Shown piece by piece: positions 1 to 8,580 of a stretch of 57,512 nt of DNA; positions within the stretch are counted from its first letter, which is position 1, and each line of letters starts with the position of its first letter. This DNA is from Methanobrevibacter sp. (GTDB lineage Archaea > Methanobacteriota > Methanobacteria > Methanobacteriales > Methanobacteriaceae): positions 1-57,512 of the forward strand of contig NZ_JAFQXT010000023.1 in assembly GCF_017406825.1 (NCBI RefSeq), read 5' to 3'. Position numbers and translations under genes: made by a program. The notes under the pieces were generated by a model. The model was not told where the DNA came from. It did not search any database and was given only the letters and a program-made list of their open reading frames with translations.

Positions 1-998
1 ATGATGTTGTCGGCCAAAAAGTCACTGGAAAAATCGACTGGGACAGAAGAATAACCCTTGCGCGCCACCACACAGGAACACACCTGGTGATTGCAGCGGC
101 AAGAAAAGTTCTCGGCCAGCACATCTGGCAGGCAGGTTCACAGAACGGACTTACAAGGGCACGTATTGACTTATCACATTACAAGCGTATCACACAGGAA
201 GAGCTCAACGAAATTGAAAAGCTGGCCAACGAATACGTGATGGCAAACATCGATTTGGACATCCAGTTCCACACAAGGGACGAGGCACAGGAATTATACG
301 GTTTCGTGCTCTACCAGGGAGGTATTGTACCTGGAAAAATGATCCGTGTCGTTAAGGTACCGGGAGTCGACGTACAGGCATGTGCAGGTACACATGTCTT
401 AAGGACAGGTGTCGTCGGACCTATCAAGATCAACAAGACCGAAAGGGTCCAGGACGGTGTCGAGAGGATTGACTTTTCAGCAGGTCTTGCTGCAATCGAT
501 TCAATGCAGCACGACGGCGAGCTCCTTCGTGAAAGTTCAGGAATCTTCAAGGTCGAAAACGACCAGCTTCCGAAAACCTGTGACAGGTTCTTCAGCGAGT
601 GGAAGGCTCAGAAAAATGAGATTGACCGTCTGAAATCCGAAATCGCCAGCTTGAAAATGAACTCACTTGCCGATGAATATGATGAAATCAATGGTCTCAA
701 AGTGGTTCACCAATTGATTGAAGCTGACTTCAAGGAGCTTCAGAAGATGGCAACCGACTTTACCGACAACGGAAAGGCCGATGTCGTGGTCATGGGGAAC
801 GGCGACGGCAAGATTGTCGGTGCGGCTTCACAGGCTGCTATCGACAGCGGAATAAAAATAAATGAGATAATAAAAACTGCAGCAGGCGTTTTAGGCGGTG
901 GCGGCGGTGGCCGTTTGACCCTTGCGCAGGGTGCAGGTAAGAATGCAGACAAGATGGATGAAGCCATCCAGACTGCAGTCGACTTAATCAAAGGATAA
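1..998 (+). CDS. alaS: alanyl-tRNA synthetase, C-terminal part (5' end outside window)
   Basis: Charges tRNA-Ala and clears mischarged Ser/Gly. The reading frame is open from base 3, so the gene enters from the left and only about the last 330 residues are present. The catalytic domain is missing. The editing domain is visible: the zinc motif HHTGTH lies at 66-83 and the partner CAGTH near 380-395. A short coiled linker (SEIASLK region) follows, then a DHHA1-type C-terminal domain with the run GGGGGGR near 895-915. The ATG/GTG starts inside this frame are not the real start. G+C is clearly higher than in the AT-rich genes further right. The next gene, cstA, converges on it with a 14-base gap. 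Confidence 0.96.
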   Translation, partial: DVVGQKVTGKIDWDRRITLARHHTGTHLVIAAARKVLGQHIWQAGSQNGLTRARIDLSHYKRITQEELNEIEKLANEYVMANIDLDIQFHTRDEAQELYGFVLYQGGIVPGKMIRVVKVPGVDVQACAGTHVLRTGVVGPIKINKTERVQDGVERIDFSAGLAAIDSMQHDGELLRESSGIFKVENDQLPKTCDRFFSEWKAQKNEIDRLKSEIASLKMNSLADEYDEINGLKVVHQLIEADFKELQKMATDFTDNGKADVVVMGNGDGKIVGAASQAAIDSGIKINEIIKTAAGVLGGGGGGRLTLAQGAGKNADKMDEAIQTAVDLIKG

Positions 999-1012
999 TC
1001 ATTATCCTTTTT

Positions 1013-2401
1013 CTATTTTTTATATTTTCTGATAAATATTATTGTTATGACAGCGGTAGCTATGACTGAAATCACGTTTGCAGTCACTGAAGGCAGGCCC
1101 AGCCCTTCCGGAGCCTGTAAAATATATCCGAATGTAATCAGGGTACACACAATAGCCGGAAGCAGCGTGACGATGTAGTGCCTTTTGTTTTGAATCAGGT
1201 ATACTGTTGCCGCAAAGAGAACCGCTGTGGCAATTATCAGCTGCGCCCATGCGAAATATCTCCATATGAGGCTGAAGTCAACGAATGTCACTAAAAATGA
1301 TACAATGAACAGCGGCAATGCCAGCTTGACCCTTGAAAGGAGCTTTTCCTGATTGATCTTGAGCTCGTCAGCCAATGTTATCCTTGAACTTCTAAGCGCT
1401 GTGTCTCCTGTTGTGACCGGACAGACAACGACTCCGATGATGGTCAGAATCAGACCGACAGGTCCGAGAAGCGCGGTAGCCATTTGGTTCACGCCGACGG
1501 AAGGTGTCGCTCCGTAGATTACCGCAAGCTGAGGCTGGCCGTGGAAGAACGCCATTGCGATTGCCGCCCAGATGAGTGCGGTTATTCCTTCAAGAACCAT
1601 TGCTCCGAAAAACACAGGCCTTGCGTCCTTTTCTGTGGTCATGCATCTTGCAACGATAGGTGACTGTGATGCGTGGAATCCTGAAATCGCTCCGCATGCT
1701 ATTGTTACAAACAGATATGGGAAGATTGATTTATCGCTGAAGTAGAGCCCTTGTGTTGTGAATTCAGGAATTGTGTATGCAGGGTTCATTAAAAGCGCAC
1801 CTATCATCAGTATTGCCATGAGAAGGAACAGTGCACCAAATATTGGGTAGACCCTTCCGATGATTTTGTCGACCGGGAAGAGTGTGGCTATTAGGAAGTA
1901 AATGAATATCGCCACAAGCCAGATGAATGTAGGGACGCCTGTGAGGTTTGCAAGCAGATCGGCGGAACCTGTTGCGAATGTGGCCGCAACGAGAATACCT
2001 GTAATCACGATGATGAATGCAACCATCTTCTGGACTGTTGTTCCCAGATACTTTGAGATGATTTCAGGCATTGTTAACCCGTCGCCCCTGAGGGACAGGA
2101 ATCCTGAAAAAAAGTCATGGACCGCTCCGATGAAGATTGTACCCAACACAATCCATAAAAATGCCGCAGGACCGAAGAGGGCTCCCTGTATGGCGCCGAA
2201 GATTGGCCCCAAACCTGCAATGTTCAGGAAATGAACCAGATAGAGTTTCCATCTCGGCATCGGGATGTAGTCCACTCCGTCCTCAAGCCTGTGGACTGGT
2301 GTCTCGACGCTTTCGTCGACACCGGATATCCTCTCGATGGCCTTTCCGTAGATGAAGTATGATGCGATAAGTGCACAAGCGCAAATCAGAAAACTATACA
2401 T
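1013..2401 (-). CDS. cstA: CstA-family carbon starvation / peptide-pyruvate transporter
   Basis: A 462-residue integral membrane protein of the CstA family, whose bacterial members import peptides or pyruvate. Signature segments include the N-terminal HFLNIAGLGPIFGAIQGALF block, GAVHDFFSGF and the conserved ACGAISGFHASQSPIVARC region near residue 235. About 12-14 hydrophobic segments can be counted. At 462 residues it is shorter than E. coli CstA (about 700), like other archaeal and Gram-positive short forms. It stands alone between alaS (convergent) and thiI (divergent). The substrate in methanogens is not established. Confidence 0.93.
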   Translation of the reverse strand: MYSFLICACALIASYFIYGKAIERISGVDESVETPVHRLEDGVDYIPMPRWKLYLVHFLNIAGLGPIFGAIQGALFGPAAFLWIVLGTIFIGAVHDFFSGFLSLRGDGLTMPEIISKYLGTTVQKMVAFIIVITGILVAATFATGSADLLANLTGVPTFIWLVAIFIYFLIATLFPVDKIIGRVYPIFGALFLLMAILMIGALLMNPAYTIPEFTTQGLYFSDKSIFPYLFVTIACGAISGFHASQSPIVARCMTTEKDARPVFFGAMVLEGITALIWAAIAMAFFHGQPQLAVIYGATPSVGVNQMATALLGPVGLILTIIGVVVCPVTTGDTALRSSRITLADELKINQEKLLSRVKLALPLFIVSFLVTFVDFSLIWRYFAWAQLIIATAVLFAATVYLIQNKRHYIVTLLPAIVCTLITFGYILQAPEGLGLPSVTANVISVIATAVITIIFIRKYKK

Positions 2402-2505
2402 GTGAATAAATTTTATCTTTAAAACTATTTAAATTATTAAATCAAATGTATATCTGTAATTGGGATTTAAAGAATTGAGGTATCAAAATTAATTGGGATG
2501 TTTAA

Positions 2506-3660
2506 ATGAATCATGACGTAATTATTGCAAGATACGGAGAAATAGGACTCAAGAGTCCAAAGATAAGGTCACGCTTTGAAAGGAAACTGGTAAAAAACAT
2601 TAAGGCCACATTCGAATGTGAAGTCGAAAGGAACCAGGGAAGGATTTACATCTTCCCGGAGGATTTCGATGAGGGAATCGAGAAGCTGAACAGGGTGTTC
2701 GGCGTCGTCTCATACTCCCCGGCCACATCAACAAGCTCAAGCTATGAAGACATCGACGAGGTCCTCGCACGCTACACCAGGGACCTGATTGGCGAAGGCG
2801 TGCTTGACGAGAACACAAAGTTCGCAATCAAGTGCCGCCGCGTCGGAACACATGACTTCACCTCACAGGAGATGGCCGCCCACTGCGGAGGCGTCGTAAG
2901 GGATGTCATTCCCGCCCCGGTCGACCTGTCAAATCCGGACCTGACAATCTTCGTTGAAATCAGGGAAGACAAGGCCTTCTTTTTCCATGAGAAAATCAGG
3001 GGTCCGGGAGGACTGCCGTTGGGAACACAGGGAAAGGTTGTCGTTCTTCTGTCAAGCGGAATAGACTCTCCAGTAGCGGCATATCTCATGATGAAGAGGG
3101 GATGCGAAGTCATTGCTCTTCACTGCAACAACGATCCGTTTTCAGGACCTAAGGTGACTGAAAACTTCAACCTGCTTGTGGACCAGCTCAACATCTACGC
3201 CTCAGGATCTCCAATAAGGAGGAGGGTCATGGACTACGGCGAGTACCTGCAGGCGGCCAAGGAAAGGGCTCCTGAAAAGATGACCTGCGTTCTGTGCAAA
3301 TCAGGAATGTACCGCATAGCCGAAAAGCTTGCGCAGAAGCTTGGAGCGGACGCAATCGTCGACGGAAGCAGCGTCGGGCAGGTGGCGTCACAGACCATGT
3401 CAAACATTCTCGCCACTAGATACGGCGTGGACATGCCTATCCTGTCCCCATTAATCGGGCTCGACAAGGAGGAGATCACTGCCATCGCAAAGGAAATAGG
3501 AACATTCGAAATATCCAAAATCGATGACGGAGGATGCAGTGCGGTTCCGAGATATCCTGAAACACGTGCCGATTTGGAGCGCGTAAAAGAGGCATGCGAA
3601 GCCATGAACCAGGATGCCGAAATCGAAAAGGCGTTCGAAAAAATCAGAAAGCTTGATTAA
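2506..3660 (+). CDS. thiI: tRNA 4-thiouridine synthetase ThiI
   Basis: Makes 4-thiouridine at position 8 of tRNA. The 384 residues show an N-terminal ferredoxin-like/THUMP part (residues 1-165) and a PP-loop ATPase part with SSGIDSPVA near residue 183. There is no C-terminal rhodanese domain, as in other methanogens. A CxxC (TCVLCKSG, near residue 262) matches the cysteine pair that carries sulfur or an Fe-S cluster in methanogen ThiI. The start ATG is the first in frame. A TATA-like AT stretch lies in the 104-base divergent gap shared with cstA. Confidence 0.95.
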   Translation: MNHDVIIARYGEIGLKSPKIRSRFERKLVKNIKATFECEVERNQGRIYIFPEDFDEGIEKLNRVFGVVSYSPATSTSSSYEDIDEVLARYTRDLIGEGVLDENTKFAIKCRRVGTHDFTSQEMAAHCGGVVRDVIPAPVDLSNPDLTIFVEIREDKAFFFHEKIRGPGGLPLGTQGKVVVLLSSGIDSPVAAYLMMKRGCEVIALHCNNDPFSGPKVTENFNLLVDQLNIYASGSPIRRRVMDYGEYLQAAKERAPEKMTCVLCKSGMYRIAEKLAQKLGADAIVDGSSVGQVASQTMSNILATRYGVDMPILSPLIGLDKEEITAIAKEIGTFEISKIDDGGCSAVPRYPETRADLERVKEACEAMNQDAEIEKAFEKIRKLD

Positions 3661-3718
3661 GTTTTCTCTTAACTTTTTTTTTAAGTTTAAATATGATGAA
3701 CAATTTAAATTATTGTAT

Positions 3719-3790
3719 AGTCCCGTAGGGTAGCGGCAATCCTTTTGGGCCCTGGACCCAAAGACAGCGGTTCGACCCCGCTCGGGACTA
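3719..3790 (+). tRNA. tRNA-Gln (CUG), with C instead of U at position 33
   Basis: A cloverleaf folds by eye. The acceptor AGTCCCG pairs with CGGGACT, with discriminator A and no encoded CCA. The T arm is AGCGG-TTCGACC-CCGCT. The anticodon arm is TTGGG-CCCTGGA-CCCAA. The loop places CTG at 34-36, which is Gln. A1-U72 is the pair archaeal GatDE uses to recognise tRNA-Gln, which supports the identity. In this register position 33 is C rather than the near-universal U. Confidence 0.9.
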
Positions 3791-3950
3791 CTCTATTATC
3801 TTATTTTTTAAAGGAAATTAATTGTCCTGCTGAAAATTGAAATGAAAAATTAACTTCCTAGCCGGCTCATGATAACAATAATTAAATACTATCCAAATCA
3901 AAAATAATAAATGTCTAGTAAATAACAATTTACTAATCGAGGTATTTAAA

Positions 3951-5045
3951 ATGAAAACTACAGTTAGTGTAATTAAAGCTGATATTGGAAGTGTGTCCGG
4001 ACACTGTGTCGCACACCCAGAATTAATGGATATTTGTGACGAAGTTTTAAACGAAGCTTTAGAAACAGGTATCATAAAAGATTACTATATCTCTCGTTGT
4101 GGTGACGACATTGACTTAATCATGACCCACGACAAAGGAGAAGAAAACGAAGAAGTGCACAAAACTGCATATACCGCATTCATGAAAGCTACCGAAAGGG
4201 CACGTGAATTGAAATTATACGGTGCAGGTCAAGACTTGTTATCCGATACTTTCTCCGGAAACATCAAAGGTATGGGTCCTGGTGTTGCAGAAATCGAATT
4301 TGAAGAAAGGCCATCCGATCCTGTTCTCATCTTCTGCTGTGACAAAACCGAACCTGGTGCATTCAACTTGCCAGTATTCAGAATCTTTGCAGACCCATTC
4401 AACACTGCAGGATTAGTTATCGACCCATCATTACACGATGGATTCAAATTTGAAGTATTCGACGTAATCGAACACAGAAAAGTTATCTTAAACTGTCCTG
4501 AAGAAATGTACGACTTGCTCGCATTAATCGGTTCCACCGGAAGATACGTAATCAAAAGAGTATGGAAGAAAAACGGTGAAATCGCAGCTGCAATAAGTAC
4601 CGAAAGATTAAACTTAATGGCTGGAGAATACGTCGGTAAAGACGACCCAGTATGTATCGTAAGAGCACAATCTGGTTTCCCTGCTAACGGTGAATGTGTC
4701 GATCCATTTGCATTCCCACACATGGTAAGCGGATGGATGAGAGGATCACACAACGGTCCAATGATGCCAGTTTCAGAAGCTGAAGCAAACCCAATCAGAT
4801 TCGACGGACCACCTAGAGTAGTAGGATTAGGTTTCCAAGTAGCTAACGGTGAATTAATCGGTCCTGTAGACTTATTCGATGACCCTGCATTCGACCCAAC
4901 CCGTGAACAGGCTGCTAAAATCGCAACTTACATCAGAAGACACGGTCCATTCGAACCTCACAGATTGCCGTCTGAAGAAATGGAATACACTTCACTTCCT
5001 GGTGTAATGGAAAAATTAGAATCCAGATTCGAAGACATGGATTAA
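3951..5045 (+). CDS. fbp: bifunctional fructose-1,6-bisphosphate aldolase/phosphatase
   Basis: The archaeal type V enzyme that condenses triose phosphates to fructose-1,6-bisphosphate and dephosphorylates it to fructose-6-phosphate, the one-way step of gluconeogenesis. The 364-residue length and N-terminus (KTTVSVIKADIGSVSGHCVAHP) are those of the family. The Asp-rich metal-binding segments (GDDIDLIMTHDKG, DLFDDPAFDPT) are visible. An AGGTATTTAAAATG start context precedes the gene. Codon use (many AAC, GAC, TTA) is that of a highly expressed gene. It is monocistronic, with a T-rich stop region after 5045. Confidence 0.97.
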   Translation: MKTTVSVIKADIGSVSGHCVAHPELMDICDEVLNEALETGIIKDYYISRCGDDIDLIMTHDKGEENEEVHKTAYTAFMKATERARELKLYGAGQDLLSDTFSGNIKGMGPGVAEIEFEERPSDPVLIFCCDKTEPGAFNLPVFRIFADPFNTAGLVIDPSLHDGFKFEVFDVIEHRKVILNCPEEMYDLLALIGSTGRYVIKRVWKKNGEIAAAISTERLNLMAGEYVGKDDPVCIVRAQSGFPANGECVDPFAFPHMVSGWMRGSHNGPMMPVSEAEANPIRFDGPPRVVGLGFQVANGELIGPVDLFDDPAFDPTREQAAKIATYIRRHGPFEPHRLPSEEMEYTSLPGVMEKLESRFEDMD

Positions 5046-5073
5046 ACAAGAGATTTCTTATCTCTTCTTTTTT

Positions 5074-5342
5074 TTATTTTATATATCTTTCCAGATATTC
5101 GTCAATTTCTTTTTTCATTTTCACATTAAGGCATACATCAAAACCGTGTATGTTGGCTTAATGATGATTATCTGTTCTTTTTTTAGTTCTGTTATTGCTT
5201 TTTTAATCTTTTTACAAGGGGTTGTTGGATTTCGTTTGCAAACAAATGAGATAGGGGTATGCCGGGAATTATAATATCTTTTTTTGTGTAATGTGTAGAT
5301 TATCCTGAGTTTTGTTTCGAACATCTCTTCATTTTTCGCCAT
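5074..5342 (-). pseudogene. small protein of about 88 aa broken by a one-base frameshift
   Basis: An open frame starts at 5342 (MAKNEEMFETKLRIIYTL...) and reads to a stop at 5121, giving 73 aa. Just before that stop, around 5150-5160, the -1 frame becomes convincingly protein-like (NIHGFDVCLNVKMKKEIDEY, then LERYIK) and ends at 5074. Supplying one base after AAG CC joins both parts into one protein. The basic helical part with CKKIKKAITELKKEQ suggests a small winged-helix DNA-binding protein, but I do not recognise a family. It is divergent from the wHTH gene at 5458. Real mutation and sequencing error cannot be told apart here. Confidence 0.5.
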
Positions 5343-5386
5343 AATATATTATAAGTATTACTATCATATATATTTTTATTACTAAT

Positions 5387-5439
5387 TGTACATATAATTT
5401 ACAAATAATAAAATTTATAAACTATAAAATGTACATATA
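5387..5439. promoter_or_regulatory. paired TGTACATATA repeats flanking a TATA box
   Basis: Two exact TGTACATATA copies (5387-5396 and 5430-5439) bracket an AAATTTATAAAC box. The box sits about 45 bases before the ATG at 5458. Each copy holds the palindrome TGTACA. The placement is typical of a repressor that blocks TBP. The wHTH protein encoded just downstream is the obvious candidate for autoregulation (inference). Confidence 0.5.
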
Positions 5440-5457
5440 TTGTGTAGGTGAAACATA

Positions 5458-5979
5458 ATGTTCGAAGAATTATTTGGAAACTGCCCACAATCAAAAGTAT
5501 TGGATTTCTTCTTTAGCGCTCCGGTGGATGAATATACCAAACAGCAAATCGCCGTCGGTTCAGGGATTTCAAGGGTTACGCTGGACAAATTCATCAGCAA
5601 GTTCATTGAAAATGAAATAATTCTGTATCAAAATTCAAGATATATTTTAAATACAAAATCCGAGTTTATCAGAAAATTGCACATAGCGCAAGAGGAATTC
5701 ATCAAGTTTCACTTCAATAAACAATTGGAAGAAGGAATTGAGGAATCTGAAGATGTGTCTGATGAAGAACTTCAAGAGTTTCTTGACACAATTCCGGACG
5801 AGTTGGATTTTGATGGATTAGAAAGGGAAATAGGATTCAAGGAGAAAATTCTTGTCAACAAAAGGGAATATGAAAACTTAAAAGACTATTTTTTATCATT
5901 TTCAAATAAGGAGATGGGCCCTGCCGATTTTTCAGCTACGGATAATAAAAAATGGTACATGATGGAGATGATGGAATGA
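5458..5979 (+). CDS. winged-HTH transcriptional regulator
   Basis: A 173-residue protein with an N-terminal helix-turn-helix (residues about 8-60: SKVLDFFFSAP...TKQQIAVGSGISRVTLDKFISKFIENEII). This is the arrangement of archaeal wHTH repressors that sense the state of a small partner. An acidic middle (EEGIEESEDVSDEELQEF) and a tail of unknown function follow. The start has an AGGTGA ribosome site six bases upstream. The stop overlaps the start of the next gene (ATGA at 5976-5979), so the two are probably translated together. The target is unknown, but paired repeats in its own promoter suggest autoregulation. Confidence 0.8.
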   Translation: MFEELFGNCPQSKVLDFFFSAPVDEYTKQQIAVGSGISRVTLDKFISKFIENEIILYQNSRYILNTKSEFIRKLHIAQEEFIKFHFNKQLEEGIEESEDVSDEELQEFLDTIPDELDFDGLEREIGFKEKILVNKREYENLKDYFLSFSNKEMGPADFSATDNKKWYMMEMME

Positions 5980-6227
5980 CTGATAAAAACGTAGATATCA
6001 AATCAAAAATCAACATTGGTGATAATTCCAAAGTTGTTTATGCCTCCTCCTTTGGGGTTGGAGGAAATAACGAAGAGCTCAGACTGCTTGTAATAAACAA
6101 TAAGCTAGTAAACAATGGAGATGAAGTGGAATTAATCAATGAATCTGATCTGCAGATTGTTATGAATTACAGCACTGCCGTAAAATTGAACAAGCTTCTG
6201 AATAAATACATTAGCCTGAATAAATAA
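5976..6227 (+). CDS. DUF3467-like small protein, coupled to the wHTH gene
   Basis: 83 residues from ATG 5976 (MTDKNVDIKSK...); an in-frame upstream ATG lies inside the previous gene and is rejected. The body (VVYASSFGVGGNNEELRLLVI ... MNYSTAVKLNKLLNKYI) follows the DUF3467 plan of a YAN/YAS start, an edge strand with xELRLL and a C-terminal helix with A..L...L. That assignment is from memory and moderate. Its ATGA overlap with the wHTH gene points to a two-protein unit, perhaps an effector or ligand-binding partner of the regulator. Confidence 0.7.
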   Translation: MTDKNVDIKSKINIGDNSKVVYASSFGVGGNNEELRLLVINNKLVNNGDEVELINESDLQIVMNYSTAVKLNKLLNKYISLNK

Positions 6228-6235
6228 TTCTGCAA

Positions 6236-6475
6236 TTACAGTTTGTGTGCGGTTATTAGTGTGAAACTGCTGGAATTAATCGTAATTATGCATCCGTCAG
6301 CTTCAACGTAATAGTTCTTGCCTTCTTTTCTAACTGAGGAGCTGTCCTGCTTAAGCTTTGAAATGCAATAGCTGACTGGTTCCTCATCGATTCCCAAATT
6401 TCTCACAATTCTTTCAGCGCCCATTTCGGTCGTATGGATCTTTTCAACGTTTTCCAAAAGAGTTTTCCTGTGCAT
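6236..6475 (-). CDS. DUF3781 domain protein
   Basis: 79 residues starting at ATG 6475 (MHRKTLLENVEKIHTTEMG), chosen over ATG 6505 because AGGTG lies just upstream and DUF3781 proteins begin this way. The conserved parts are KIHTTEMGAERI, a central EPVSYCISKL and the terminal INSSSFTLITAHK. The family is of unknown function and is common in Firmicutes and methanogens, often single and mobile. It ends eight bases from the DUF3467-like gene (convergent) and shares a TATA box at 6518-6527 with the ABC permease on the other strand. Confidence 0.85.
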   Translation of the reverse strand: MHRKTLLENVEKIHTTEMGAERIVRNLGIDEEPVSYCISKLKQDSSSVRKEGKNYYVEADGCIITINSSSFTLITAHKL

Positions 6476-6517
6476 CTTGACACCTGTTTTTCGCATCTTG
6501 ACCAAGTCTACAATTAG

Positions 6518-6527
6518 TTATTTATAT
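6518..6527. promoter_or_regulatory. shared bidirectional TATA element (TTATTTATAT)
   Basis: One AT box lies 26 bases upstream of ATG 6549 on the plus strand, which would give a leaderless transcript. Read on the minus strand as ATATAAATAA it lies at the right distance for a start near 6497, ahead of the DUF3781 gene. No other good TATA box is seen in this short gap. Confidence 0.45.
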
Positions 6528-6548
6528 GCCGCAAACCTATTAAAGTAT

Positions 6549-7658
6549 ATGTCATTTTTAAAATTCATTCTTAAAAACCCATTCAGGAGAAAGAACAGTG
6601 CGATACTGGCCATTGTAGGGATTGCAATAGGCATTGTAGTCATTGTCGCTCTTGGTGGAATTACCGAAGGCTTGATAAATAGCTTTGAGGATACCATACA
6701 TGCGGGAGGTGCCGATTTTTCAATTTCAGGCAAGGAAACAGGGGACTCTGCATACGGGACAAATACGATTGACGCATCATGGACGGACAGGATTGCCAAT
6801 GTAAGCGGAGTGGACCAGGCATATCCAATTTATGTTGTGCTGACATCGGTCGGAGACGATTATCTCAATACCCTGATAGGAATCGACCCCAACGGAGCAA
6901 GCCTGGCGGACATATCAATGAAGGAAGGAAGAATATTCCGGGACGATGCCGACGAGGTCATACTCGGGGAAATCTATGCCGAAGAGTACAACTACACTGT
7001 AGGGGATGCAATCGAGGTCGACCATGAGGAATTCGAGGTTGTCGGAATCTATCAGACAGGCGACCAGAACATGGCCGGAGGAGTCTTCACATCAATTTCC
7101 AAAGTGGGGGAGCTGATGGACGATGAGGATTCCATTTCAAATATTTATGTCAAGGTGGACAAGGGCGCCGACGCCCAGGAAGTGGCGGACAGAATCGACG
7201 CCAAATACGGCGACAACATCACAACAGTCACATCAGTCATGGAACTGGACCAGATGGCAAGCATGCTGGACATGCTTCAGGCATCCACATGGGCAATTTC
7301 CCTTCTGGCCATTGTAGTCGGAGGATTGGGAATCATCAACACCATGCTCATGTCAGTGTTTGAAAGGACACGCGAAATCGGAGTGCTTAAGGCAGTCGGA
7401 TGGTCAAACGCCAGAATCCTTCTGATGATTGTCGGAGAGTCATTGGTCATTACCATCGTATCAGCAATCATCGGTTCGGTCATCGGCGTTGCCGGATGCA
7501 TGGCTCTTGCATCCAATATAGGATTTGACCCTCTCTTCACTCCGAAGATATTCATTCAGGCATTTGTCATAGCGATCATAGTGGGTATTGTAGGAGGAAT
7601 ATATCCTGCAATCAAGGCGATAAGGCTGCCTCCGACAGAGGCATTGAGGTATGAGTGA
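6549..7658 (+). CDS. MacB/FtsX-type ABC transporter permease
   Basis: A 369-residue permease. One N-terminal membrane segment (ILAIVGIAIGIVVIVAL) is followed by a large extracytoplasmic MacB_PCD-like domain (residues about 45-230) and three C-terminal membrane segments of the FtsX domain (LAIVVGGLGIINTMLMSVFE then RTREIGVLKAVGW). ATG 6549 is chosen over the longer frame because it opens MSFLKFILKNPFRRK, the usual start of the family. The TATA box 26 bases upstream predicts a leaderless mRNA. Together with the ATPase at 7668 it forms a two-gene exporter; the substrate is unknown. Confidence 0.9.
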   Translation: MSFLKFILKNPFRRKNSAILAIVGIAIGIVVIVALGGITEGLINSFEDTIHAGGADFSISGKETGDSAYGTNTIDASWTDRIANVSGVDQAYPIYVVLTSVGDDYLNTLIGIDPNGASLADISMKEGRIFRDDADEVILGEIYAEEYNYTVGDAIEVDHEEFEVVGIYQTGDQNMAGGVFTSISKVGELMDDEDSISNIYVKVDKGADAQEVADRIDAKYGDNITTVTSVMELDQMASMLDMLQASTWAISLLAIVVGGLGIINTMLMSVFERTREIGVLKAVGWSNARILLMIVGESLVITIVSAIIGSVIGVAGCMALASNIGFDPLFTPKIFIQAFVIAIIVGIVGGIYPAIKAIRLPPTEALRYE

Positions 7659-7667
7659 GGTGATTTG

Positions 7668-8363
7668 ATGATTGTTGAGATAAAAGACCTATACAAAAGC
7701 TATGAGAATGGAAAAATCAAGGCGTTGAACGGGATAAACCTCACTATTGAAGAGGGGGAATTCGTGTCAATCATCGGACCGTCAGGTTCCGGAAAGTCAA
7801 CACTTTTAAACATGCTCGGCGCATTGGACGTGCCGGATTCAGGTTCAATAACAGTTGCAGGTGAGGATTTGGCCTCAAGCAAAAGGCTCAATGAATTCAG
7901 GGCCACAAGTATCGGATTCGTTTTCCAGCTGCACAATCTCATTCCAAACATTTCCGTGCGTGAAAACATTGAAATTCCGATGTACACTCAGGGAATGTCT
8001 TCCGGTGAGATGAAAGCCAAGGCATTGAAGCTTCTGGATGATGTGGGACTCAGGGACAAGGCTGACATCATGCCCAATAAGCTGTCCGGCGGTGAGCGCC
8101 AGAGGGTTGCAATCGCACGCGCCCTTGCAAACGACCCGTCAATAATATTGGCTGATGAGCCGACAGGATCACTGGATTCGAAGACAAGTACCAGAATACT
8201 TCGCCAGCTAATCGATTTGCACGAACATAAAAATGTAACATTGATAATTGTTACTCATGATATGGATGTGGCCAAACTCGCAGACAGAACTATTGAAGTT
8301 TTGGACGGTGAAATCATATCTGCAGGTGACGAGTCATTGATAAATAGTAAAATTGATCTCTGA
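7668..8363 (+). CDS. ABC transporter ATP-binding protein (LolD/MacB type)
   Basis: A 231-residue ATPase partner of the permease just upstream (9-base gap). It has Walker A GPSGSGKST, signature LSGGERQR and Walker B ILADEPTGSLD, followed by the D-loop and a switch His in IIVTHD. The Q-loop FQLHNLIPN is typical of the LolD/MacB class that powers mechanotransmission exporters rather than true translocators. ATG 7668 is preferred over TTG 7665 because GAGGTG sits about six bases upstream. Confidence 0.93.
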   Translation: MIVEIKDLYKSYENGKIKALNGINLTIEEGEFVSIIGPSGSGKSTLLNMLGALDVPDSGSITVAGEDLASSKRLNEFRATSIGFVFQLHNLIPNISVRENIEIPMYTQGMSSGEMKAKALKLLDDVGLRDKADIMPNKLSGGERQRVAIARALANDPSIILADEPTGSLDSKTSTRILRQLIDLHEHKNVTLIIVTHDMDVAKLADRTIEVLDGEIISAGDESLINSKIDL

Positions 8364-8512
8364 TTTCAATTTTACTTCTATTTTTTTTTTAGAATATGTT
8401 ATGTTTCCAATAGCATTTGAATTATTGTTTACTTATTATCTATTTTAAAACGGTTTTTGTAATTTATGATTGTATTGTTATTTTGAAATTTGATATGTAG
8501 TAATTTTATTTT

Positions 8513-8539
8513 TTTCAGATAACTTTATATTATCTGAAA
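8513..8539. promoter_or_regulatory. 10-bp inverted repeat enclosing the TATA box of the toxin-antitoxin operon
   Basis: TTTCAGATAA and TTATCTGAAA are perfect inverted copies separated by CTTTATA, so the TATA box sits inside the palindrome. A symmetric protein bound here would block TBP. The AbrB-type antitoxin encoded at 8581 is the likely ligand, by analogy with VapB autoregulation. A GAGGTC ribosome site follows before ATG 8581. The 217 bases between 8364 and 8580 hold no gene. Confidence 0.6.
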
Positions 8540-8580
8540 ATATAATATTAATTAAATAAAATTAAAGAGGTCTGAATATT

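Noticed and set aside
311..550. Opposite-strand open frame inside alaS
   Set aside because: Shadow of the high-G+C alaS frame; no ribosome site and no protein-like composition. The same applies to the many frames opposite cstA, thiI, ABCE1, fumarase and por genes.
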